A program made the translations under genes and the position numbers. Source: Sipunculus nudus (taxonomy: Eukaryota; Annelida; Sipuncula; Golfingiida; Sipunculidae). From it: DNA of 64,000 nt. Of this stretch, positions 47,640 through 57,636 are shown piece by piece; the first letter of the stretch is position 1, and each line of letters opens with the position of its first letter. Under the pieces are notes generated by a model. That model worked only from the letters and a program-made list of their open reading frames with translations, did not search any database and was not told the origin of the DNA. Location: positions 45,871,797-45,935,796 of the forward strand of contig CM049321.1 of NCBI GenBank assembly GCA_026874595.1, read 5' to 3'.

Positions 47640-50335
47640 CCCGGACCCCTCCTCCTCTAATATAATAAACTCCAGCCATGAGCAAAATTAAATACGGGAA
47701 TTCTTAGGAAAATGATATGTATCGGCCTTTTCCAGGAAACAATTTATTATGCGACACCCGTTGTACCGGCGGCAGGCTGAAGCCCGGTTTCTATAGTTCT
47801 GCCATTTCTTTAATTCAGTTCATGCATGTACTATGGCTTACTGTTCTGCTACAGGTTGGAAATATACAAAGGGCACAGTACATGACATTTTGTTTGTGTT
47901 TTTCGAAGGGGGGGGGGGGGGGGGGTAGTGGATGCTGATACTGACAGACCCTATGAAAAATGTATTTTTTGCATTTTTTGGTGGTCAGTACTATTAAACA
48001 ATAGGTCACATTGCCCTTCCACTATTTTCTTACTTCATCAACCTATCATGACATTAAGATTGTTTACTGTAACCATTTATCCTTTGCTATACTCATAATA
48101 GTCCGTCCCAAAACCAGGCCTTGTCAACATGTTTTTAGCGGTAATTATTGTAAGAATACTCTTCAAAAATACCCTTTGGCCTTTAGTAGATTTAAAGATA
48201 TTCTGCCAATTTTGTGTAAAGTAATAATAAATCCTGTAAAATTACAGAATTAATTTTGCAACTGTTTAGCGTTATTTATGCTGATTGACTGTGGATGGTG
48301 TCTTCCCAGTACTGCTGAACATAATATTCCACCATATACACTCCATGTCTATAGCTGCATGCGGTGTTTGTTAGACAACAGTGATGCCACAATGCTTGGT
48401 CAAGCATCACATTCAATTGACTGACATCATCAGTTTGCCTGGCTTGTTTATTATCAGTTCTCTGGCGATAAAAAGTCATAAACACTGTAACCTGTTTTGT
48501 CATATTTTGGATTATTTGTCTCATACAAAATCAAAGCAAGGTAAGGCATTATATTTTTTGTAGGCAATCGGCAGAATAGCTCCAGCAACCTTTGGACCAG
48601 AAAGGTTTACACTGCTTCACTTGTATGGCAAATTATCTCGGAAAAACATGCAGACACAGGTACCGGGACAGACTATAGTAAAAACGGTACCAGCCCAGCA
48701 TTAGGACAGCCCCAAGCTAACTGCAAATGATGCAGCCTAGGTTTCAAGTTCCATGGATACCTACCACATTAACTACAAGAAAACATAGTAACTTACAACC
48801 ATTATTAGTAATACAACTGGCAATAAACTATGTAAAATCAAATATAACATTTATAAGAGGGAAACTTATGTTTCTATTATCAGTGACTATGGCAGAAATA
48901 GGATTTGTTTGTTTGAATGACTAAGAAAATTGGCTAAATACTGTGTTTGACTTTAAAGACCGAGTGCCACTATAAATACCAGAGGGCGTTACTGGCCAAC
49001 ATGGAGTTTAACATAATATCTGCAACTGTTCACTTTGGCTCTGACTGTAATCTGAATATTAGCTGGGAAGGAAGATGTTACCAGAGCTGGATTTTGGCAG
49101 ACATGTTCCTAGTACTGCAAGTAACTGAAATAAATTATCATTTCTTGGTCAATTTATGTGGTTTCTGCAGGAAAATGAATTATATGTGCCCATGCTAGTC
49201 CCAGTTCAAATTTAGCGGGGGAGGTGCACAGCCACAGCAGGAGCCAATCAGTTACCAGCCATGATGTGTATAAACAACAGCACGTGGCTTTGTGAACAAG
49301 CAGGCATGCCATGTCATTAGTTAGTGACTGTCTTTGTTCCAAATACTGGTACTCACCAGAACAAGCTCTGCTGAAACTCCATTCACCATACAAATCCATA
49401 TTGGCTTTTAAATGTATACTTTATAAGCCCAGTTTAAATCAAGCTTTGTTAGAAATTACACCTTGACGAACAGGATGAGGGTACACACTATACAGTAACA
49501 TGAACCTGTACACCCAGTTTCTGAGTGAAGCTGTGGCATGGCTGAATAAAAATCTGGGTCAGTTTATTGCTAGGCCATGGGCAGGAAACATGAACCACAT
49601 TGGGTTACTTCAATAATGTGAGGAATTCTCATTTACTTAGGGAAACAGACAGCAACATTTGCTGAATAGATTTAAGTGAGTCAACTTGAGATGAAGCTGA
49701 AGTATTTTAAAGCCTGTATGAAGGTGAGAAAAACCTTATTTGGAGTTATTGTTAACAAAAGAAAACTCAAATTAATAGCAGGCAAAATGAACTTGAAAAT
49801 TAAATATGCATGAAAATACATTTAACCACATAATTTTCTCGTGATGCCTCTGAAACATGCTTTCCAGATTCCAGTTTGTACACGTCTTTCAATCAAGCAA
49901 TTAATCTTCATTTACCCTTGGAGTTCTGAGCTAGCAAGGTGACAAGCACAGGGGGATTTCTGCAATGTGTAATGTCACATACACAGGCAACCTCAGTAAG
50001 AGGGTATCTGTTGGTATCTGTTCATTACTATCGTCTACCTGGGGTTACTCAAAAGCATATATTTGATAAAACAGGGTTCATATTTATTTATGTTTCATGT
50101 CATTATTGAAATGATAATACATTTATGGGGACCCAGGGAGACATGAAGATATTTACTGATTCACACCAATACACAGCTAACCAGCACAGAAGGATGCACT
50201 ACATGTATACATGTCAGCAGTAAGCCATGTGCTCAGGCTGATGTCTGTGTATGATAAGCTTGCCTCTGGCTGTCAGTCACAGTCACATGACTCCAAAGTG
50301 AACCGGATGGTTCAAAAACTCGGCCTTTAAGTATG
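47640..50335. other. Noncoding stretch with several unsupported ORFs
   Basis: Includes an 18-G tract (47909-47926), and ORFs of 60-83 codons without domains (for example 48947-49198 plus and 49154-49399 minus, overlapping). No splice-consistent gene found. Confidence 0.45.
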
Positions 50336-50970
50336 AAAACAAGACCCACTTTTAAAACTTTACAATCCAGAATTCTTGAAACTGTCTCACATAAGCGGAT
50401 CCAGGGGGTGGGGGGAATCTTTTCTTGTGGGTTTAAAACAGGATTTTGTTGACTGGACCCCCCCTTTTCCAGACCTAGGGACCTTTTTATTGGGTTTTCT
50501 GAAGTATTCCTTGGTTGGACCTCCCCCCACCCCCCTGCCCCCCATTTTCCTAATTCCTGGATCCGTCCATGGTCTTAGAATCAGAAAGTTTGACCTGAGT
50601 GACATTTGCTCACAGAGTTGCACCTCTGGCAGTTGATACATCATGATTGTAACAAGCTGATCCAGGCGCCTGCTGTCCAGGCATGGTGGGGTAAACCGGA
50701 AACCCAGAGCAGACATTATTTGATGCTTATCAGCATTTATAAGAACAATATTTTTCTAATCAACATTTAAAGTGGAAAACACTGTTGGAGTGGCATGTTA
50801 CATACAAATTTGATGAAATATCTTTGTTTTATAAGGAATGCAATACTTTTTGACAAATTAAATATAAGAATTTTATTGTCTGGAATGTCTGCAGTACTCT
50901 TTCAGGATTTTCCTGTTCTCTCACACAACATAGTATAGGGAGAGAGCACGGGAGCTGGACTAGGGAAACC
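50336..50970. repeat. Second copy of the 39.5-kb duplicated segment
   Basis: Aligns with 39545-39975 apart from a 170-180 bp insertion. See that entry for shared words. Confidence 0.7.
50390..50569. mobile_element. MITE with GGATCC-bearing inverted ends
   Basis: Left tip CATAAGCGGATCCAGG and right tip CCTGGATCCGTCCATG are inverted repeats of CGGATCCAGG. The inside is rich in C and G runs. Compared with the uninterrupted paralogue at 39.6 kb (TTGTCTCAGAATCTGAAA), the flanks are GTCTCA on the left and GTCTTA on the right, a 6-bp duplication with one change. Confidence 0.75.
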
Positions 50971-52660
50971 CTAGGAAATCCCAACAAACAAGATTGTTTA
51001 CTGCCCCTAAATATGGACTATCAGATTATAATTAGGCCCCAAACAGTCCAGTTCTGGACTAATATCCACCCAGATGGGCCAGGGTGTTAGCTGTGATGAT
51101 GTTATACATACACAGTGCTGGCTGAAACAATCATGTGTAACCAGTGGCCAGCTCCGTGTCACAGGGACCCAACACCTTCATGCTCTGCTGTAAGATTTAT
51201 GCAGCTAGAAGTCTGTGACTGTGTATTTGAGAGAACCACAACTGGGTCTACACTCTGATAGCCCAGTTTATTAATATGAACTCAATATGATCAATAATAT
51301 TCTCCCCTACTACATATTTAGTCTGCTGGTCATACAGCGGAATTTTGTTAAATATATAATAATAAGCTGATTATGCACAGCTCATCAGTAGCTAATACCT
51401 CCTTAACCAGTTATAAAAGGTGACACAATTACACATTACCAACATATCCTCTTCCAAATGTAACAAATCTCTGGCTCTCAGTTTATCAAGTCATTGTGGC
51501 TCCCAGTAAAGTAATTGCAAATGTATCCAAAATGTTGTTCTTTTGTGATTTCCCTTTACATGTTGATTTGTCTCTGGTAAACGCCACACTCAATGTTTTA
51601 TAATAATTATTGTTGACAAAACCATTTATCATATAATATATATGCATCTAAACCATGTTATTCTTTAGAAAATCTACTTGTGTAAAAGAATGCATGATTC
51701 TCTATTTTTTTATATATATTGACTTTTATTGACATATAAACAACTTTGAGGAATTAATCATATCCTTTTTTTTATCTCAAATAAACTACCAAATTTTGGT
51801 AATACAGCATTTTGTGAAAATATTTCGGCAATAGGTGTTCATAAGCAGAAAAATGAAAAAGTTTTACTATTAAAATGTTAATATTTGCCAATCTGATGTC
51901 AGTCTGATCATAAGATGAACTAGATTTAAGAAGCTCTGCATCATTTCAAAATGATCATGTGCTACAATGCTAAAAAAGGCCTGCATACAGGTCTTTGTTT
52001 CATGACATGTAACCAAACAACATTTAATCCAAATAATAAAATCCTTTAGAATACAGTGCTTGAAATAATTTTTGGTCTTTTCAGTTGTGTTTTAGTTTGC
52101 CACAGAATTGATTGGCATGTAAAATCCCATATACTATTTAACAGTCAAACTGTTTGTATGTGCAGCATTGCTGATATGTTATTCTAACAGGATATGTTAA
52201 CATGATTAAGTTTTTTTTCAGCAGATCCTCATTAAACTAAGTGTAAAATTTAGAAAATAATGCACGTTTCCCTTCACTTATAATGACCAAATCAGTCCAC
52301 CTGTTAACTGGGACAGCTGAAATACACTAATGCATCATGGTCAATAAAATAACAGAACTTAGAACAAAGGTTTATTTTATAATATATTGAATGGCCTATG
52401 GATTACTAATTTATGAAGAGTTTGAGTTCATCCTTTATATTATGGAGGAAAATTATGGTTAAATAAGACCTTCATCTGAGAAATGGTTTTGAGATCCATG
52501 GAAAAAGTAATCTTTTTAATTATAAAAATAACAATTTTAAAGCATTATTGTTGATATTAATATTAGGGAAATGTACACTTAATGCTCAGTGATTCAGACA
52601 GATCAGGGCACTGGTATATTAGCCTCTACCAAATTTTAATATTTTAGAATATTAACCATT
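50971..52660. other. Noncoding stretch upstream of the large zinc-finger gene
   Basis: Includes a repeat scrap at about 51208-51250 related to 9.4 kb. No ORF of note. It is likely intron of the downstream gene, since the coding exon starts with a splice acceptor. Confidence 0.45.
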
Positions 52661-52714
52661 TTAATGGTTCTTCTCCTTGTAGTCAAAACATGTATTGTTT
52701 CATTACAGACAAAT

Positions 52715-54808
52715 ATGGATCCTGGACAATCACTGCTATGTTTGGACATGTTCATCAAGACAGAAGATGATCCAGTCAGCTGTACAAGTGATTCACACAT
52801 GGACAATCCTGACAACGGATCTAGACAGGACTCTGTATGTGACTACATAAAGAAAGAACCAGATCCACACATGACACAACCAAATACTAATGACCACATG
52901 GAAAATGACCAAGCAGGGAACCTAGATTATACTAAAACTATAAGTATGGGCAGCCACTGTGAAGAAAGAAGTCATAATCATATCAAAAGTTATGATTCAG
53001 ACGAAGAAGCAGACAGTAGTCCAGACGACACTTTAAACAGAATTTCCAAAGAGCCTCTAAGTTGGGAGGGAGACGCCGGTCAGATAACAGTTCACCTGTC
53101 GTCAGTTGTATCCAAAGGAAGATGTGAAGGGGAGCCCTCACGTGACACGAATATTAAAATAGAAGAAGAAATGGATGTTTCACTGAACCAAAAAACCAAG
53201 TTAGAATATGAGACCATTAATCCCAGTCAAGAGAGAGACATTGGTGGCCAGGTGGGCAGAGAGCCCAGTGATGCTTTCGAATCATTTGATTGTGTGCATT
53301 GTGGGGAATCTTTCTCAGAACATTCTTTGCTGGATTCACATTCTTGCTTATGTACAGAGGAAGAACCATTCAAATGTGAGTGTTGTGGCAAGTGCTTTTC
53401 GGCGCAGTATTACCTTAATAGACACATGATGAAACACACTGGGGAAAGGCCATTCAAATGTGAACAATGTGGCCATTGTTTCTCGCTAGAGTACAATCTG
53501 AAGAAACACATGAGGACTCACTCCACAGAAAAACCATTTAAATGTGAGTATTGTGGAAAATGCTTTTCAGCGCAGGACTATCTGAATAGACACATGAAGT
53601 CTCACACAGGAGAAAAGCCATTTAAATGTGAATTTTGTGGCAAATGTTTCACTTTGCAGCATAATCTAAAGAGCCATATTAGGACTCACACAGGAGAAAA
53701 ACCATTTAAATGTGAGTACTGTGGAAAACGGTTCGCCTGCCAAAGCAACCTGAATGGCCATAAGAAATCACACACGGGTGAAAAATCATGTTATTGTGTA
53801 TATTGTGGTAAATGTTTCACATTTAAGAACCATCTGAAAAGACATCTTGTAATACATACAGGCGAAAAACCTTTTAAATGCGAACATTGTGACAAATCTT
53901 TCTCTTTGCAGGATACCCTTCAAAAGCACATTAAAAGACACACTGGTAAAAAGCCTTTTACATGCGAGTTTTGTGGCAAAGGTTTCCACAAAGAGAAAAA
54001 AATGCTATTTCACGTCACGGAACACACTGGGGAAAAGAAATTTCAGTGTGAACATTGTGGCAAATTTTACCTTTATAAGAGCGAACTGAACAGACATATG
54101 AAAACCCATAGTGGAGTAAAACCTTTTGAATGTGAGCGATGTGGAAAACGTTTTACTGAGCAGGGGCATCTAAATAGTCACATAAGGACACATACAGGAG
54201 AAAAAAAGGCTTTCAAATGTGAGGTTTGCGGCAAATGCTACGCTCTGCAGAGTACCCTGGACATTCACATGAGGTCACACACCGGAGAAAATCCATTTCA
54301 CTGTGAGTATTGTGGCAAATATTTCCGTAGAAAAAGCGACATGGAAAGGCACAGAACAACACACACTGGGGAAAAACCTTTCAAATGTGAGCAGTGTGGC
54401 AAATGTTTCTCACGGCAGGGTGGCCTAAAATGTCACACCCAGACTCACTCTGTAGAAAAACCTTTTACGTGTCGGGAGTGTGGTAAATTTTTCCGTCTGC
54501 AGCGTACCCTGGAAAACCATTCACGGATACATACAGGAGAAAAACCTTTTAAATGTGAGCATTGTGGACTGTGTTTTGCAATACAGAACACACTGAGAAG
54601 TCATGTCAAAAGATATACGAGACAGGATGGGACGGTAGTCTGTGGAAACACTGTGGGGAGAAGAAAATACTCGGGATTGATTCCTGATATTACATGTTTA
54701 TCACCGGGGGTCAGGAATGTCAATAAAGTACCTGAGAATCAGGAGAAGGAGCAGCAAATGCTTAATAAAAGGACTATCATTTTATATGAAAACATTCCAG
54801 CACCCTGA
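52715..54808 (+). CDS. C2H2 zinc-finger protein with 16 fingers
   Basis: A single coding exon of 697 residues. The frame is open from 52664, but TTGTTTCATTACAG|ACAAATATG at 52708/52709 is a good acceptor and the ATG at 52715 gives MDPGQSLLCLDMFIKTEDD, matching the start of the 30.5-kb gene, so this start is preferred. Residues 1-200 are acidic with psi-K-x-E motifs FIKTE (14), YIKKE (45) and NIKIE (about 150), and ITVHLSSVV (about 125). Sixteen fingers follow with TGEKP linkers: the first ends His/Cys, the last ends His-x3-Arg-Tyr with the final His lost, and finger 12 has an extra linker residue. A 60-residue basic tail follows. Likely a nuclear DNA-binding regulator; targets unknown. No clear polyA signal found downstream. 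Confidence 0.94.
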   Translation: MDPGQSLLCLDMFIKTEDDPVSCTSDSHMDNPDNGSRQDSVCDYIKKEPDPHMTQPNTNDHMENDQAGNLDYTKTISMGSHCEERSHNHIKSYDSDEEADSSPDDTLNRISKEPLSWEGDAGQITVHLSSVVSKGRCEGEPSRDTNIKIEEEMDVSLNQKTKLEYETINPSQERDIGGQVGREPSDAFESFDCVHCGESFSEHSLLDSHSCLCTEEEPFKCECCGKCFSAQYYLNRHMMKHTGERPFKCEQCGHCFSLEYNLKKHMRTHSTEKPFKCEYCGKCFSAQDYLNRHMKSHTGEKPFKCEFCGKCFTLQHNLKSHIRTHTGEKPFKCEYCGKRFACQSNLNGHKKSHTGEKSCYCVYCGKCFTFKNHLKRHLVIHTGEKPFKCEHCDKSFSLQDTLQKHIKRHTGKKPFTCEFCGKGFHKEKKMLFHVTEHTGEKKFQCEHCGKFYLYKSELNRHMKTHSGVKPFECERCGKRFTEQGHLNSHIRTHTGEKKAFKCEVCGKCYALQSTLDIHMRSHTGENPFHCEYCGKYFRRKSDMERHRTTHTGEKPFKCEQCGKCFSRQGGLKCHTQTHSVEKPFTCRECGKFFRLQRTLENHSRIHTGEKPFKCEHCGLCFAIQNTLRSHVKRYTRQDGTVVCGNTVGRRKYSGLIPDITCLSPGVRNVNKVPENQEKEQQMLNKRTIILYENIPAP

Positions 54809-55179
54809 ACATGGTTAAACTACGGTTCCTGAAGTACTTGCTTATTCTTTTCCAATAATTTCCTTTGACACTTTCATTGATTAGATCGTTATATTAAGTG
54901 CTTATAGTCGGGGGTTTTAACGTTTACTTCTGTGGTGTTTAAGTATTTTTCCTGGGATGGTGTGTAGAATTCTTCAGTCAAAGAACATACTATGCTTAAG
55001 TAAACTTATGGTAAAACCGGGCGAGTCTGCAAACAAACAGCAAGAGGGAAAACTGTGATATCTATTTTCACTTCAAATTTCAACGTCCGTCAAAAGTCAG
55101 TATTTTAGGCCATCACCTCCTGGCTTATCATAATTTAGCTCAAGGGAGATGGTTTAAAAGCTTCCATATTAAATACACG
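54809..55179. other. Likely 3' UTR and spacer
   Basis: No ORF or repeat. No clear AATAAA in the first 350 bp. Confidence 0.4.
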
Positions 55180-55587
55180 AACTCTCTCACAGTGATATGA
55201 CTTGGCTTCTTTATTAAACATACCTTGTCCTTTCACAGAGATATGACCTTTGCTTAAACACACATTGCCCTCTCACAGTGGTATAACCTGGCTTCTATCA
55301 TAAACACTTAAGCCTTCTCACAGTGATACGACATTGCTACTGTATTAAACACATGCCCCACTCGCCGTGAAATGACCTGCCTTCTTTATTAAACACACAC
55401 GGCCCTCTCAGAGTAATATGACCTGGCCTCTGTGTTAAACACGCATGCCCCTCCAACAGAGATATGGCCTGACTTGTATTAAACACAGGTGGCCCTCTCA
55501 CAGTGGTATAATCTGGCCTCAATTATAAACACTAGGTCCTCTCAGTGATACCCTATAGGGGTGGTGTTACCTGGCTTCTGTATTAAA
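55180..55587. repeat. About 60-bp minisatellite, seven units
   Basis: Units read CCTCTCACAGTG(A/G)TAT.ACCTGGC.TCTGTATTAAACACA... with substitutions. The array resumes with two to three more units at 57205-57345, the 1.6-kb gap being an inserted element. Confidence 0.85.
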
Positions 55588-57204
55588 CTAGTGACCCACG
55601 GGCCATGACGCTCAGCTGAATTTGAAATGCATTTAAAATGACTGATCTTATGATTTTGTGAAAAAAAATATTTGTTGAGGAACCTTAAACAATGGATAGA
55701 ATAACTTCCAGAGTGCTCAAAATCATGTTTTTTGCCCTGCCCATGAGAAAATAGGTAACAGCAACCTTATTTAAGGTTTCCAAGGACATTTTACTGGGAA
55801 CTCCCCAGATGCTAAAATGAAGTTTCTAAGTCGAATTGCTACGACTTGTGCCCATCTGACTGATAGGGTATTCAAAGCATGTTTTTCACATAGTTCACAG
55901 AATATAGGTCACAGTAACCTTATTTTGGATGTCCAAAACGACATTACAATGATCTGCCTTTTCAATCAGAAACACATTTCTAGACCTAACAGTTTAGATT
56001 TGTATCCTGTGTGACCTAATTTCAGGAATCAAAGGAGACTTGCCCAAGAATTCCCTTGGCACAATGTTAGAAGAATCTAAGGCTAACAGATATAATTTGA
56101 GCCCATCTGGCTTTCAGGGTGCTTAGTTCATTTTTTTTCAGCCAGTAGCTCGCAGAAAATAGGTCACGGTGACCTTATTTCATGTTTCCAAAACCATTTA
56201 CCCAGGGCCTCCCAGAATGTCACATTGTCATTAGAAGATTCTGGGCCAAGTGGATACAATTTTTGCCCCGTCTGACTCTCTGGGTGCTTGAAATCATGTT
56301 TTCAGACAAAAGCTCGCAGAATACAGGTCACTGTTACCAATTTTTAAGGTTTCCAAGGAGATATGCGTAGGACCTCCTTGGATATACAGATAGAAGTTAC
56401 TAGGTCTAACGGATGAGGATTGTGCCCGATTAATCAACGGACCGCTTCATTTGAAGGTCTTAAAAATAGATAAAGCATTGGTTGAAAAACCTGTTTGAAA
56501 AATACAGGTGGCGCCACCAGTATTCAGGAAATGATGAAATACTCCATAATCAATATGCATGGAAAGAATAATGGCAATCAATACATAGGTTATTCTGATA
56601 TTAGAGTTTTGAATCATATTTGTAATTATTGTGGGGGATACGTTCGAGCCCCATAGCTCGAAGGATATAGGTCACAGCGACCTAATTCAGGGTTACATGG
56701 GGCTCTGTCCAAGACTTCGCTGGATGTCATATTAGAAGATTCTAGATCCACGGATACAATATGTGCCCCGTCTGAGTGACTAGGTGCTCAAAATCATGTA
56801 TTTGGCCCGTAATTTGCATAATATAGGTAACCAATTTCAGGTGTAACGGACACGGTTTATGTACTGTTATATGACAGACTACTGCATCTATAGGTCTAAA
56901 AAAATTGAGAAAATAATGCGTAAAAATTAGAAAAAACATACAGGTGGCACCACCAATCTTCAGGAAATGAGGAAACTCGCAATGATCAATATGCATGGAA
57001 AGAATCATGCCAGAAAATGCATTAGTTATTCAGACACTGAAGCGGTTGGGTCAAATTTCAAATTATTCTCGGAGGATATAGGTCACAGTGACCTAATTCC
57101 AGGTTTCCAAGGTGATTTTTATGGATCTCCATGGGTGTTCAATAAGAAGATTCCAATTCCAGCGATTACGATTTGTGCCCTGTTAATGAGCGCACATACC
57201 GACG
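55588..57204 (-). mobile_element. Repeat element inserted in the minisatellite, with ERE-bearing core
   Basis: Left border CTAGTGACCCACGGGCCATG then ACGCTCAGCTG is the family terminus. The body is four to five diverged units of about 280-320 bp, each with a 'ATATAGGTCAC.GTGACCT' palindrome, a 'TTCCAAGG' stretch, 'AGAAGATTCTAG.TC' and 'TTTGTGCCC' words. It is the reverse complement of the core at 1.86-3.2 kb. The right end (near ACCGACGAA) lacks the hairpin terminus and is probably truncated. The 60-bp minisatellite continues on both sides. Confidence 0.75.
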
Positions 57205-57345
57205 AAATGTGCTCCCTCTCACAGTGATATGACCTGGCTTCTGTATTAAAAAATACATGGCCCTATAACAGAGATATGACTTGGCCTCTGTATTAAAACA
57301 CGTGGCCCTCTTACAGTGATATCCCATGGCTACTCTTTTTTTTTT

Positions 57346-57636
57346 AACACATAAACGTAGTGTAAAATGCACCCCTAATGATACCTTTGCTTGTTTGACA
57401 GAGCGCATACGTATATCGATCGATCTTCTTCCAAGCAGGAAGGATTTGCTCCATATTGCGTATGAATTGACTTTCCGAGACAAAAAGGTTCAATACATTA
57501 GCCACATTTATGTTCCCTTTCTATTAAATGATAGATTCAAATGCAATACCAATTGCCATGTTTTTCATGACTTCACTGTAAGTAGATTGGAAACTTGTTT
57601 CTGGTATATACAGTAATGGGCCCCCAATATAAAAAC
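57346..57636 (+). other. Open 96-codon frame of unknown meaning
   Basis: 57326-57616 is open and starts ATG; the product has mixed composition with no motif I know. It begins inside the minisatellite's last unit. No splice or coding support, so it is not called as a gene. Confidence 0.25.

Noticed and set aside
52664-52714. Upstream ATG of the 16-finger gene
   Set aside because: Lies before a good splice acceptor; the downstream ATG matches the paralogue's N-terminus.
55337-55522. Minus-strand ORF with repeated LxxRPGHITLRGP pattern
   Set aside because: Translation of the 60-bp minisatellite.
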